A stretch of DNA of 64,000 nt, from NCBI RefSeq assembly GCF_030717995.2, contig NZ_CP157743.1, positions 1,488,001 through 1,552,000 of the forward strand. The letters are read 5' to 3'. Position numbers and translations under genes: made by a program. Positions within the stretch are counted from its first letter, which is position 1; each line of letters opens with the position of its first letter. Origin of the DNA: Methylomarinum sp. Ch1-1. Lineage in GTDB: Bacteria; Pseudomonadota; Gammaproteobacteria; Methylococcales; Methylomonadaceae. The notes beneath the pieces are model-generated. The model saw only the letters and a program-made list of their open reading frames with translations. It had not been told where the DNA came from and ran no database searches. Positions 19,010 through 29,582 of the stretch are shown piece by piece.

Positions 19010-20407
19010 TTAATCAAGGCTTTCTTTTAGTTTTTTTGCAAATCGAATCAGTACGCGGGAAATGCCTGACGGATTCGGCCTTCTTTTAACAACTTGCTTT
19101 CCGGACGCGGTTGTCACCGGAGTTTTAATCGTTATCTCATCAAACGTCTCAATCATCGCCGGAATACGGTCTTCCAGAGACGGTTGGTCGGTCAGTCGGG
19201 TGGGTAGCGGTTTGCTTTTTTCCCAGCGAGTATATAAAGGCATTAACAAAAAGAAACCAAAATAAATGGCGGTCAGGACCCTGGCGATCGTCGTTGCCGT
19301 CGGCGTCGCCGGTTGGGTGCCCAGATAACCTAGGCCGATGAAACTGACAACGAACAACAGCAGCGCTTTTTTATAGATGCCGCCGCGGTAACGAATCGAC
19401 TTGACCTTGCTGCGGTCCAGCCAAGGCAGTAGGAATAGCACGACGATGGCGCCGCCCATGGCGATAACGCCGGCAAATTTGTCGGGCACGGCGCGCAGGA
19501 TCGCGTAGAAAGGGGTGAAATACCAGACCGGAGCGATATGCTCGGGGGTCTTCAGAGGGTCGGCGGGGATGAAGTTGGCGTGTTCCAGAAAATAACCGCC
19601 CATTTCCGGCATGTAGAAAATGACGGTGGCAAAAAAGAACATAAAAACGCCGACGCCGACGATGTCCTTGACGGTGTAGTAGGGATGAAAAGGGATGCCG
19701 TCAACCGGAACGCCATAAGGGTCCTTGGACTCTTTTATTTCGATGCCGTCTGGGTTGTTGGAGCCGACCTCATGCAATGCGACGATATGCAGGAAGACCA
19801 GAATCAACAAGACCAACGGTACCGCGATGACATGGAAGGCGAAGAAACGGTTCAGCGTGGCGTCGGAAATGACATAATCGCCGCGTATCCATAATGACAG
19901 GTCGTCGCCAATCACAGGGATGGCGCTGAACAGCGAAATGATCACCTGGGCGCCCCAATAGGACATTTGCCCCCAAGGCAATAAATAGCCCATGAAGGCT
20001 TCGGCCATCAGGCAGACGAAAATCAGCATGCCGAAGATCCAGATCAGTTCCCGCGGCTGTTTGAATGAACCGTACAACAGGCCTCTGAACATATGCAGAT
20101 AGACGATGATGAAGAACGCCGAGGCGCCGGTCGAATGCATGTATCGAACCAGCCAGCCCCAGTTAATATCACGCATGATGTATTCGACCGAATCGAATGC
20201 CAGCTTGGCGTCCGGTTTGTAGTTCATGGTCAGAAAAATGCCGGTGATGAACTGGTTGACCAGCACAAACAGGGCCAGTGACCCGAAAAAATACCAGATA
20301 TTGAAATTCTTCGGCGCATAATATTGCGCCATGTGCTCATCCCACAGCTTTCTGAGTGGGAAGCGGTCGGACACCCAGGCGGTGGACTCGTTTATTCTTT
20401 GCTTCAT
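19010..20407 (-). CDS. petB: Cytochrome b of the bc1 complex
   Basis: 465 residues. Eight or so membrane helices carry the b-haem histidines (MHSTGASAFFIIVYLHMFRG; FFAFHVIAVPLVLLILVFLH) and the Qo-site PEWY-like motif APVWYFTPFYAILRAVP. It oxidises ubiquinol at the Qo site and reduces quinone at Qi. Starts within the petA stop (ATGA). Oddity: about 60 residues follow the last helix and end in a basic tail (FAKKLKESLD), longer than in many bacterial cytochromes b. Confidence 0.97.
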   Translation of the reverse strand: MKQRINESTAWVSDRFPLRKLWDEHMAQYYAPKNFNIWYFFGSLALFVLVNQFITGIFLTMNYKPDAKLAFDSVEYIMRDINWGWLVRYMHSTGASAFFIIVYLHMFRGLLYGSFKQPRELIWIFGMLIFVCLMAEAFMGYLLPWGQMSYWGAQVIISLFSAIPVIGDDLSLWIRGDYVISDATLNRFFAFHVIAVPLVLLILVFLHIVALHEVGSNNPDGIEIKESKDPYGVPVDGIPFHPYYTVKDIVGVGVFMFFFATVIFYMPEMGGYFLEHANFIPADPLKTPEHIAPVWYFTPFYAILRAVPDKFAGVIAMGGAIVVLFLLPWLDRSKVKSIRYRGGIYKKALLLFVVSFIGLGYLGTQPATPTATTIARVLTAIYFGFFLLMPLYTRWEKSKPLPTRLTDQPSLEDRIPAMIETFDEITIKTPVTTASGKQVVKRRPNPSGISRVLIRFAKKLKESLD

Positions 20408-21003
20408 GCGCTAGCCTCCTCGCTCTCTTCGCCAATGATGATAAGCTCATCGGTCACATACCGATAAGGCGGAATGTCCAAGTTGGTGGGCGCCGGAACG
20501 CCTCGATAGACTCGGCCCGCCAAGTCAAACCAGGAACCGTGGCAAGGGCAGAAGAAGCCGCCTTTCCAGTTGTCTCCTAAATCCGGCGGCGCGATTTCGG
20601 GGCGGAAAGTCGGTGAACACCCTAAATGCGTACACAGCCCGATGGCGACAAAAATTTCCGGTTTAATCGAGCGCAACGGATTTTTGCTGGATTCAGGCTG
20701 ATTGGATTCATTGGACAGCGGGTCGGCCAGTTGATCATCCAAGGTCGATAGCGTTTCCAGTACCTGCGGTGTTCTTTTCAGTATCCAGACCGGTTTGCCG
20801 CGCCATGCGACTCTGATCAACTGCCCCGACTCCATCTTGCTGATATCGACTTCTACCGGTGCGCCGGCCGCCATGGCTTTAGCGCTGGGTTGCATTTGCG
20901 AAAGGAAAGGGACAGCGAGATAACCTGTACCGACTGCGCCAACCACGGACAAAGCCGAGGTCAGAAACTGGCGTTTTGATTTATCGACGCCTTTGTTATT
21001 CAT
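20404..21003 (-). CDS. petA: Rieske iron-sulfur protein of the bc1 complex
   Basis: 199 residues. A twin-arginine-poor but basic N-terminus (KSKRQFLTSALSVVGAVGTG) forms the membrane anchor, and the [2Fe-2S] ligands are in CTHLGCSPTF and FFCPCHGSWFD. Moves electrons from ubiquinol to cytochrome c1. First gene of petABC; the stop overlaps the petB start. hisC lies upstream on the same strand, 125 bases away. Confidence 0.97.
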   Translation of the reverse strand: MNNKGVDKSKRQFLTSALSVVGAVGTGYLAVPFLSQMQPSAKAMAAGAPVEVDISKMESGQLIRVAWRGKPVWILKRTPQVLETLSTLDDQLADPLSNESNQPESSKNPLRSIKPEIFVAIGLCTHLGCSPTFRPEIAPPDLGDNWKGGFFCPCHGSWFDLAGRVYRGVPAPTNLDIPPYRYVTDELIIIGEESEEASA

Positions 21004-21128
21004 GTGTAACGCTCCTGGTTCGTATATGATGCCGTGTGAACTGCATCAATTATAATAATTCCAACAATATACCTTACTGTTTATATTTATTGAAGCTGTT
21101 ATTAGTGTTTCAGCCCTTGTCAGTGGCC

Positions 21129-22217
21129 TCAATCCGCTGCATTCAAGGTGCTGGTCAACGCTTCGATAAACGCACGATTTTCCTCTTCCTTACCTATCGT
21201 GACTCTGAGGCAATTGCTTAAGGCCCCCCCCTGGGGCGACAGGTTTTTGATTAAAATGCCTTGTTGCTGTAGCGAATGAAAGATCGCGTCGGCCGGTTTG
21301 TTTTCGGTTTTGAACAAGATGAAATTCGCCGAGCTCGGCAAGGCCTTGATGCCTTGTAATGCATTTAATTGTTCGAAAACCTGGCTGCGTTGCTGACAGA
21401 TCGTGTTTGTTTGCTGTTGGAGAAACTCAATGTTATTTAGGGCGAATTCCGCCGTCATCTGCGTCAGGCTGTTGATGTTATAGGGTAGGCGTATTTTATG
21501 CAGTTGCTCGATCAGTTCGGGAGCGCCGGCTAGAAATCCTAAGCGCAGGCCGGCCAGGCCCAGTTTGGACAGCGTCCGCATGACCAGCAGATTAGGGTAT
21601 TGCGCTAATTTATCGATGAAGCTGGCGTCGGTGAACGGCGCATAAGCTTCGTCGATAACGACCAAGCCGGGTGCGCTGTCGAGTATTTGCCGTATGTCTT
21701 CGGCGGCAAATAAATTGCCGGTCGGATTGTTGGGGTAAGCGAGAAAAATTACCGCAGGCTGATGTTGTTCGATCATCTTCAGCATTGCCGACAGATCCAA
21801 GGCAAAATCATCGGTATGCAAGGGAACGCCTTGATAGTTGAGCCCTAGGCTTTGTGCGATCTGCTTGTACATGACGAATCCCGGTTCCGGCGCCATTACC
21901 GTCGCGCCGGGCGTTAACGCCATCAATAGTATCTGAATGATCTCGTCGGAACCGTTGCCCAGCAGCATGTCTGAATCTTGCGGAATCTGATTGACCTTTT
22001 TCAGCGTCGCAGCTAGTTTTTTGGCTTGCGGGTCAGGGTAGCGGTTAATCGGGCAGGATTTGATCGTCTGTAACCATTGGTCGATGACGTGTTCCGGCCA
22101 GTTATAAGGATTTTCCATGGCGTCAAGTTTGATCAGGTTCTTGGCGTCGGCCACTTTATAGGCAGACATGGCTAATACTTCGTTACGAAAAACGGTGCGG
22201 CTTAAATTCTCTGACAT
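21129..22217 (-). CDS. hisC: Histidinol-phosphate aminotransferase
   Basis: 362 residues from the ATG at 22217; a TTG two codons upstream is less likely. PLP-binding lysine lies in MRTLSKLGLAGLRLGF (about residue 223), and the substrate-loop text LIKLDAMENPYNWPEHV near residue 30 is typical of HisC. It makes histidinol phosphate in histidine synthesis. It would follow hisG-hisD in the same direction, but a 410-bp gap containing a family B element separates it from hisD. Confidence 0.95.
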   Translation of the reverse strand: MSENLSRTVFRNEVLAMSAYKVADAKNLIKLDAMENPYNWPEHVIDQWLQTIKSCPINRYPDPQAKKLAATLKKVNQIPQDSDMLLGNGSDEIIQILLMALTPGATVMAPEPGFVMYKQIAQSLGLNYQGVPLHTDDFALDLSAMLKMIEQHQPAVIFLAYPNNPTGNLFAAEDIRQILDSAPGLVVIDEAYAPFTDASFIDKLAQYPNLLVMRTLSKLGLAGLRLGFLAGAPELIEQLHKIRLPYNINSLTQMTAEFALNNIEFLQQQTNTICQQRSQVFEQLNALQGIKALPSSANFILFKTENKPADAIFHSLQQQGILIKNLSPQGGALSNCLRVTIGKEEENRAFIEALTSTLNAAD

Positions 22218-22253
22218 CGGCAATGGGATAGAGGATGATTAGGTTATTAAATG

Positions 22254-22410
22254 GTAACTATTCAGTATCTTTCAGGGTTTAGGGAGTAGACCATTGATTT
22301 CTCGGGACGCGTGAATACTTCCATGTAAGCTCTGACTGCAACGTCCTGTTGCAGACAGCCCGATAAATCAATAGCCTACTCCCTCTGATAAAAATACGCT
22401 GAATAATTAC
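22254..22410. mobile_element. Family B foldback element (copy 2), 157 bp, complete
   Basis: Inverted ends GTAACTATTCAG and (CTGAATAATTAC), one mismatch, with an 8-bp target duplication ATTAAATG at 22246-22253 and 22411-22418. The arms pair as GGGAGTAGACCATTGATTTC against AATCAATAGCCTACTCCC. This is the cleanest copy and defines the family. The rest of the hisC-hisD gap (22419-22634) shows nothing I recognise. Confidence 0.9.
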
Positions 22411-22634
22411 ATTAAATGATTATTCAGCTTGGTTGCGAGCGCGGTTCGAGTCTAGCAAGAGACTATGAAATGGCTTAATGCTGCGAAAAACGCTGACGGC
22501 ATGAAGCGCGCGAAGAAAACAGCGCATTTAATCTTCATGCCCTTCAGGGTGAATTGTTCCGCATCGATAAACTTCACGGTCTCGGAAGCTTGCGTGTTCT
22601 GCGATTAACTCCGTTAGTGTGCTTGCAAAACTGT

Positions 22635-23939
22635 TTATTTGATCCGGTATTCCGCCGAACGGGCATGGGCCGTCAGGCTTTCGCCGCGGGCAAGAACGGA
22701 TGCGGTCCGGGCGAGTCTGTCGGCGCCGGCGGCCGAGCAGTTAATCAGGCTGGAGCGCTTCTGGAAATCATAAACGCCTAACGGCGATGAATAACGGGCG
22801 GTGCTCGAAGTCGGCAATACATGGTTGGGGCCGGCGCAATAATCGCCCAAGGCTTCGGCGGTGTATCGGCCCATGAAGATGGCGCCGGCATTGCGGATTT
22901 TGCGGCACAGGCTCTCCGGGTCTGCGACCGATAGTTCCAGGTGTTCGGGCGCAATCAGGTTGGCGACCTCGGCGGCTTTATCGAGATCCTTGACCTTGAT
23001 GAAAGCGCCACGGGTGGTTAGCGAGGTCTTGATGATCTCGGCCCGCTCCATCTCCGGCAGTAATTTGTTGATGCTTTGTTCGACTTGGTCCAGGAACTCG
23101 TCCTGTTCGGCGATCAAAATCGCTTGGGCGTTTTCGTCATGTTCGGCTTGCGAAAACAGATCCATCGCAATCCAGTTGGGGTCGGTTTCGCCATCGCAGA
23201 TGACCAGAATCTCCGAGGGGCCGGCGATCATGTCGATGCCGACCTGGCCATATACCAGCTTTTTCGCGGTGGCCACATAGATATTGCCGGGACCGACGAT
23301 TTTATCGACGGCCGGGATGGTTTTTGTGCCATAAGCCAGCGCGGCGACCGCTTGCGCGCCGCCGATGGTAAATACCCGGTCCACGCCGGCCAGATAGGCG
23401 GCCGCCAACACCATCGGATTGCTTTCGCCTTGCGGCGTGGGCACGACCATGATCAATTCGCCGACGCCGGCGACCTTGGCCGGAATCGCATTCATCAACA
23501 CCGAAGACGGATAGGCGGCTTTCCCGCCGGGAACATAGAGTCCGGCTTTGTCCAACGGCGTGACCTGCTGGCCAAGTATCGTGCCATCTTCTTCGGTATA
23601 TTGCCAAGACTGCATTTTTTGTTCTTCTGCGTAAGCGCGGATGCGGTTGGCCGCGGTCTGCAGGGCGTCGGCTTTTTCCGCCGACAGGCTGTTCCAGGCC
23701 TGTTGTAAGACTTCCTTGTCCAGCTCCAGTTCGGCGGCTTTTTTGAACTGGCATTGATCGAAACGGTTGGTGTATTCGATCACCGCGTCATCGCCGAGGT
23801 TGCGCACGTCGGCGATAATCGCCATGACCCGCTGGTGAATTTCGAGGTCCTCGCTAGCATCCCAGGCCAGTCTGGCTTTCAGTTGGGTGGAGAAATCGGC
23901 GGCGTTGCTGTCAAGCCGGGTCATGTTGATTATTGTCAT
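22635..23939 (-). CDS. hisD: Histidinol dehydrogenase
   Basis: 434 residues. HisD oxidises histidinol to histidine in two NAD-dependent steps with a bound zinc. Visible family blocks: [20 protein letters not shown] near residue 215, [30 protein letters not shown] near residue 255 with catalytic-site His/Glu neighbours further on, and [20 protein letters not shown] near residue 360. The start ATG is 4 bases after the hisG stop, so the pair is co-translated. Confidence 0.97.
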   Translation of the reverse strand: MTIINMTRLDSNAADFSTQLKARLAWDASEDLEIHQRVMAIIADVRNLGDDAVIEYTNRFDQCQFKKAAELELDKEVLQQAWNSLSAEKADALQTAANRIRAYAEEQKMQSWQYTEEDGTILGQQVTPLDKAGLYVPGGKAAYPSSVLMNAIPAKVAGVGELIMVVPTPQGESNPMVLAAAYLAGVDRVFTIGGAQAVAALAYGTKTIPAVDKIVGPGNIYVATAKKLVYGQVGIDMIAGPSEILVICDGETDPNWIAMDLFSQAEHDENAQAILIAEQDEFLDQVEQSINKLLPEMERAEIIKTSLTTRGAFIKVKDLDKAAEVANLIAPEHLELSVADPESLCRKIRNAGAIFMGRYTAEALGDYCAGPNHVLPTSSTARYSSPLGVYDFQKRSSLINCSAAGADRLARTASVLARGESLTAHARSAEYRIK

Positions 23940-23943
23940 CGTA

Positions 23944-24570
23944 TTACCTCTTGGCTAGGGTGATTTCAAATTGGTCGAGCAGCGATTGTATCGCTTGGTG
24001 CTTCATCTTCATCGCGGCCTTGTTGACGACCAGCCTAGACGTGATATGGGTAATCAGTTCGCGCGCTTCCAAGCCGTTGGCTTTCAGAGTATTGCCGGTG
24101 TCGACCAGATCGACGATGCAGTCGGCTAGGCCGACCAGCGGCGCCAGTTCCATCGAACCGTATAGTTTGATGATTTCGGCCTGTACGCCTATATCGGCAA
24201 AGTAACGCTGCGCGGTTTTGACATATTTGGTCGCCACGCGGATTCTGCCGCTGAGCTCGGCTGCATCAACCGGCGTGGCGGTCATCAACCGGCAAGCGGC
24301 GATGCCCAGGTCCAGCGGTTCATAAAGATTTTCCGCGCCGTGTTCCAGCAACACATCCTTGCCGGCGATGCCCATGTCGGCGGCGCCGTATTCGACGAAG
24401 GTCGGCACATCGGTGGCTCTGATAATGACCAGTTGTACGTCGTCACGGCTGGTTCGTAAGATCAATTTACGGCTTTTTTTCGGATCGTCGATGGGGGTGA
24501 TGCCGGCTTCTTCGAGTAAGGGCAGCGCATCTTCATAAATGCGGCCTTTCGATACTGCTATTGTTAACAT
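23944..24570 (-). CDS. hisG: ATP phosphoribosyltransferase (short form)
   Basis: 208 residues from the ATG at 24570, giving the family start [20 protein letters not shown]; the frame continues upstream only as a shadow of murA. The PRPP-binding loop is [14 protein letters not shown] near residue 160. This is the short HisG type, which lacks the C-terminal regulatory domain and in known cases works with the HisZ subunit; hisZ is not in this window. First step of histidine synthesis. Confidence 0.96.
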   Translation of the reverse strand: MLTIAVSKGRIYEDALPLLEEAGITPIDDPKKSRKLILRTSRDDVQLVIIRATDVPTFVEYGAADMGIAGKDVLLEHGAENLYEPLDLGIAACRLMTATPVDAAELSGRIRVATKYVKTAQRYFADIGVQAEIIKLYGSMELAPLVGLADCIVDLVDTGNTLKANGLEARELITHITSRLVVNKAAMKMKHQAIQSLLDQFEITLAKR

Positions 24571-24581
24571 TGTTTTAAAAC

Positions 24582-25856
<1,275 letters not shown>

Positions 25857-25881
25857 TTATTAATGTAAATCGCAGCGCCAC

Positions 25882-26193
25882 CTAGTCGGTCGCGTCTGCT
25901 AAATATTCATTGGCGTCGAAGCCGCTGAGTTTGGCCAACGCCAGCAATTGTTGCGGAATGTTTTTGAATGCAAGTTCAGTATTATACAGTTTACTTTGCT
26001 TAATCCATTCAATCATCAACGCCAGTCCGGCGCTGTCTGTCGTTTCGACTTTTTGTAAATCAATACAGATTCGCTCGGCCGACTTTAAAAAATTAAAGGA
26101 TTTTACTGTTTTTTTGTCGATACTGGAAAAGGTCAGCGCGCCTTCGACAACAAATTGGCCGGGTGTTTGTTCGGTGATATTGAGTCTAGCCAC
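25882..26193 (-). CDS. mlaB: MlaB-like STAS domain protein
   Basis: 103 residues forming a STAS domain: FVVEGALTFSSID and ICIDLQKVETTDSAGLALMI (the conserved D-SxG helix start near residue 52). MlaB is the cytosolic regulatory subunit of the MlaFEDB phospholipid transporter and stabilises the ATPase MlaF. Its ATG overlaps the end of mlaD by one base, giving tight coupling. mlaC, usually between these two, is absent. Confidence 0.9.
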   Translation of the reverse strand: MARLNITEQTPGQFVVEGALTFSSIDKKTVKSFNFLKSAERICIDLQKVETTDSAGLALMIEWIKQSKLYNTELAFKNIPQQLLALAKLSGFDANEYLADATD

Positions 26194-26663
26194 TATTCTT
26201 CCGCCACATCTCTGTCTTTAAACAGGAACTGACCGATGACTTCTTCCAGAACGATCGCCGATTGCGTCAGTTCGATTTCGCTGTTCGCGGTCAAGAAGTC
26301 TAATGAGCCGCCGGGCTCCAGGCTGACGTATTGCTCGCCCAGCAGGCCGGCCGTGTATATGCTGGCGGTGGTGTCTTCAGGCAGGGTGTCGTATTGCGAT
26401 TCGATGCTCATCTCGACGACCGATTGGTAGTTTTGCTTGTCAAAGCGTATCGCCGAAACGCGGCCCACCCGGACGCCGGCGACGGTGACCGGGGATTTCA
26501 CCTTGAGTCCGCCGGAATTTTCGAAACGGGCCGTGACTTTGTAGCTTTCCTTATTGCTGTAAGTACCGAGATTGCTGATTTGCAGGGACATGTAAAACAG
26601 TCCGGCGATGCCACAGGCGACAAAAAGTCCGACTAATGTATCCTGAGTGTGAGAGTGCGGCAT
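26193..26663 (-). CDS. mlaD: MlaD, MCE-domain substrate-binding subunit
   Basis: 156 residues from the ATG at 26663, with GGAG 9 bases upstream; a TTG start 15 bases earlier lies on the wrong side of that site. One N-terminal membrane helix (TLVGLFVACGIAGLFYMSLQ) is followed by an MCE domain (YKVTARFENSGGLKVKSPVT; GVRVGRVSAI; GLLGEQYVSLEPGG). It forms the periplasmic hexamer of the transporter. The mlaE stop is one base away. Confidence 0.95.
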   Translation of the reverse strand: MPHSHTQDTLVGLFVACGIAGLFYMSLQISNLGTYSNKESYKVTARFENSGGLKVKSPVTVAGVRVGRVSAIRFDKQNYQSVVEMSIESQYDTLPEDTTASIYTAGLLGEQYVSLEPGGSLDFLTANSEIELTQSAIVLEEVIGQFLFKDRDVAEE

Positions 26664-26664
26664 G

Positions 26665-27447
26665 TTAAATATCTCCAAACATGAGTGCGGTTAGAATGAA
26701 ATCGAGTCCCAAGACGCTGAAGGCTGAATTGACTACGGTTCGGGTGGTGGCTCGGCTGACCCCTTCCGAGGTCGGAACGGTGTCGTAGCCTTCAAACAAG
26801 GCGATCCAGGAAACCACAAAGCCGAATACTATACTTTTGATGACGCCGTTGACGATGTCGTCGTAAAAATCGATCGAGGACTGCATTTGCGACCAATAAG
26901 AACCGTCATCGACGCCGAGCATGCCGACGCCGACCATATGTCCGCCGATCACGCCGATCGAACTGAAAATAGCGGCCAGCAATGGCATTGACAGCAAACC
27001 GGCCATTAAGCGAGGGGTGATGATGCGTTTGATCGGGTCTACCGCCATCATTTCCATGCCGGAAAGCTGTTCGGTCGCCTTCATCAGGCCGATTTCGGCA
27101 GTCAATGCCGAGCCGGCGCGGCCGGCAAACAGCAAGGCCGAGACCACAGGCCCCAGCTCCCTGACTAAGGACGCCGCGACCATCACGCCCAGTGTTTCTT
27201 CGGCGCCGAAGTCGGATAGGGTGTAATAGCCCTGCAAACCCAGCACCATGCCGACAAACAGGCCGGAGATGGTGATGATTAAGAAAGATAGCACGCCGAC
27301 CGAATACATTTGCTTGATCAGCAGGCCGGGGCGCAACAAGATGGCGGCAATGCCGCTTAGCGAGTGCAGCAGAAAATAGGTCGCGCGGCCCAGCTTGGCA
27401 AAACTGGTGCGCGTCGTTTCCCCTAGTTTTTGTATGTAGTGAGTCAT
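26665..27447 (-). CDS. mlaE: MlaE, permease of the phospholipid ABC transporter
   Basis: 260 residues, five to six hydrophobic segments. Family blocks: GLFVGMVLGLQGYYTLSDFG, ALLFAGRAGSALTAEIGLMK near residue 105, and EQLSGMEMMAVDPIKRIITP near residue 127, a DUF140/MlaE hallmark. Forms the inner-membrane channel with MlaF on the cytosolic side and MlaD in the periplasm. 21 bases after mlaF. Confidence 0.96.
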   Translation of the reverse strand: MTHYIQKLGETTRTSFAKLGRATYFLLHSLSGIAAILLRPGLLIKQMYSVGVLSFLIITISGLFVGMVLGLQGYYTLSDFGAEETLGVMVAASLVRELGPVVSALLFAGRAGSALTAEIGLMKATEQLSGMEMMAVDPIKRIITPRLMAGLLSMPLLAAIFSSIGVIGGHMVGVGMLGVDDGSYWSQMQSSIDFYDDIVNGVIKSIVFGFVVSWIALFEGYDTVPTSEGVSRATTRTVVNSAFSVLGLDFILTALMFGDI

Positions 27448-27468
27448 TATAAGTGGTAAGCGGATTCT

Positions 27469-28281
27469 TTAGGACAGCAGGTCGTCGACATAGTCTGGCG
27501 CAGGATAATGGAAATGAACCGGGCCGTCCGCCTTGCCATGCATGAATTGTTGCACCCATTCGGAATCGGAGTCGACCAGTTGCTCGGGAGTGCCTTGGCC
27601 GACGATTTTACCCCCCGAAAGCAAGTAAATATAATCGGCGATGGCGGCTGTTTCCTGAACGTCATGAGAGACGATGATACTGGTCAGGCTCAGCGTCGTG
27701 TTCAGCGATTTGATCAAATGCACCAGCGCGCCCATCGAAATCGGGTCCTGGCCGGTAAAGGGCTCGTCATACATGATCATCATCGGGTCTAGGGCAATCG
27801 CCCTGGCCAAGGCCACCCGTCTGGCCATGCCGCCGGACAGTTCGCTGGGCATCAGGTTTCTGGCGCCTCGCAATCCGACGGCCTGCAGCTTCATCAATAC
27901 CAGGGTGCGTATCATCGATTCCGGCAGATGGGTGTGTTCGCGTAGCGGAAAGGCGACATTGTCGAAGACATTCATGTCGGTCAGCAGTGCGCCGCTTTGA
28001 AACAACATGCCCATGCGTTTGCGCAAATTGTATAGTTCCTTGAGTTTCAGGCTATGCACATTTTGCTGGTCGACATTGATGCTGCCTTGATCCGGATGAA
28101 GCTGGCCGCCGATCAATTTTAATAGGGTGGTCTTGCCGGTTCCGCTAGGGCCCATGATCGCGGTGACTTTGCCCCGTTCGATATCTAGGGAAATGTCGTC
28201 AAAAATTTTTCTGGGGCCGCGGGAAAAGGTCAGATTTCTTATCGAAACTAGCTTGTTTTCATGGCTTGCGCTGTTGTCCAT
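27469..28281 (-). CDS. mlaF: MlaF, ATPase of the phospholipid ABC transporter
   Basis: 270 residues. Walker A is GPSGTGKTT (about residues 44-52), signature LSGGMARRVALARA near residue 150, Walker B MIMYDEPFTGQDP, and the H-loop SHDVQE. The variant signature and QDP match the Mla/Ttg2 subfamily. Drives lipid movement that preserves outer-membrane asymmetry. First gene of mlaFEDB-murA-hisGD; divergent from the Ca/Na antiporter gene across 326 bp. Confidence 0.97.
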   Translation of the reverse strand: MDNSASHENKLVSIRNLTFSRGPRKIFDDISLDIERGKVTAIMGPSGTGKTTLLKLIGGQLHPDQGSINVDQQNVHSLKLKELYNLRKRMGMLFQSGALLTDMNVFDNVAFPLREHTHLPESMIRTLVLMKLQAVGLRGARNLMPSELSGGMARRVALARAIALDPMMIMYDEPFTGQDPISMGALVHLIKSLNTTLSLTSIIVSHDVQETAAIADYIYLLSGGKIVGQGTPEQLVDSDSEWVQQFMHGKADGPVHFHYPAPDYVDDLLS

Positions 28282-28396
28282 ACGCCTGATAGTGAGAGGG
28301 CTTTCTGTTGAAATAAGCCGTTATATTGTATGGGAGGGGCGGGATAAGTCAATCAGCGAACGCGCGAATCGTGAAAACAGCTTGGTTAAATATATC

Positions 28397-28424
28397 GTTG
28401 GCAGTTGGCAGTTGGCGGTTGGCG
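28397..28424 (+). repeat. Four tandem 7-bp units in mlaF upstream region
   Basis: GTTGGCA twice then GTTGGCG twice. It lies in the 326-bp divergent region 28282-28607 between mlaF and the antiporter gene, which must hold promoters for both directions. A stretch at 28500-28540 (TGATAAATCAATG, CTACTGATAA) loosely resembles family B but has no clear ends. Confidence 0.7.
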
Positions 28425-28607
28425 GGACGCCCGGCGCAAAGATGCGAGGACAAAGCTTTCGTCCGCCGTCGACGGAGTGCTTGTCAATGCGGCAGACGGC
28501 TTGATAAATCAATGTTCTACTGATAACGGACTGAAAAACGCCGCATAGATAGGCACAAAATTTGTTGTAAACATGTAATAATAGGCAATTTTTGAACCAA
28601 AATAGAG

Positions 28608-29582
28608 ATGTTGATCAATTTTATTGCTTTGGCGGGCGGTTTGGTCGTGTTGGTGTTGGCGGCCGATAAGTTTGTAAGCGGCACGGCGTCAATCGCCAGG
28701 AATCTTGGGGTATCGCCGTTGCTGATCGGTTTAACCATCGTGGGTCTGGGGACGTCGGCGCCGGAAATCCTGGTGTCGGCCATCGCCTCGCTGCAAGGAA
28801 ACAGCGGTCTGGCGGTGGGCAACGCCTTGGGATCTAATGTCGCCAATATTGGCTTGATTCTAGGCAGCACCGCGCTGATTGCGCCGTTGACGTTTCATTC
28901 GACTTTGTTGAAAAGAGAGCTTCCGATGCTGACCTTAATCAGCATCATGTGTTTTTTGATGGCTTTCGACGGCTTGAGTGAGCGGGATAGCATGTTGATG
29001 TTCGCGGTGCTCGCCTTGTTCATCGCTTGGTTGGCGCGCACGGCAAAAAAAGATCTGCGCAAAGAGGATGTTTTTGAACAAGAATTGGAAGCCGAGATAC
29101 CGGTCGGCATGTCCAATTTAAAGGCATGGACCTTTTTTGTGCTGGGCTTGGTCGGGCTGTTGTTGAGTTCGCGCTTGCTGGTCTGGGCGGCGGTCAATAT
29201 CGCCGAATCTTTTGGCGTCAGCGACCTGGTGATCGGTTTGACGATCGTCGCCTTGGGCACTAGTCTGCCGGAATTGGCGGCATCGATCGCCAGCGTGCTC
29301 AAAAAAGAAGATGATTTGGCGATCGGTAACGTCATCGGTTCCAATATCTATAATTTGTTGGCCGTTTATTCGCTGCCAGGCCTGATTGCACCGGGACCGG
29401 TCGCCGAGAGCGTGCTGACCAGGGATTTCCCGGTGATGCTGGGTTTTACTTTCGCTTTGTTCTTGTTGGGCTATGGCTTTAATCGTCGCGGCAGGGTCAA
29501 TCGTCTGGAGGGGGCTGTGTTGGTGGCGGCCTATGGCGCCTATCAATGGCTTATTTATCAAGAGGCGGTGGCGGTGTTATGA
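28608..29582 (+). CDS. yrbG: YrbG-type calcium/sodium antiporter
   Basis: 324 residues in two inverted halves, each with the Na/Ca exchanger alpha motif: VGLGTSAPEILVSAIASLQG near residue 46 and VALGTSLPELAASIASVLKK near residue 213, both followed by GNxxGSN (AVGNALGSNVANIG; AIGNVIGSNIYNLL). About ten membrane helices. Exchanges cations across the inner membrane. The stop overlaps the kdsD start in an ATGA, linking it to the LPS-export operon as in many gammaproteobacteria. Confidence 0.95.
   Translation: MLINFIALAGGLVVLVLAADKFVSGTASIARNLGVSPLLIGLTIVGLGTSAPEILVSAIASLQGNSGLAVGNALGSNVANIGLILGSTALIAPLTFHSTLLKRELPMLTLISIMCFLMAFDGLSERDSMLMFAVLALFIAWLARTAKKDLRKEDVFEQELEAEIPVGMSNLKAWTFFVLGLVGLLLSSRLLVWAAVNIAESFGVSDLVIGLTIVALGTSLPELAASIASVLKKEDDLAIGNVIGSNIYNLLAVYSLPGLIAPGPVAESVLTRDFPVMLGFTFALFLLGYGFNRRGRVNRLEGAVLVAAYGAYQWLIYQEAVAVL

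Noticed and set aside
23302-23754. Frames overlapping hisD, murA and similar genes with Arg-rich products
   Set aside because: Alternative-frame shadows in GC-rich coding DNA.
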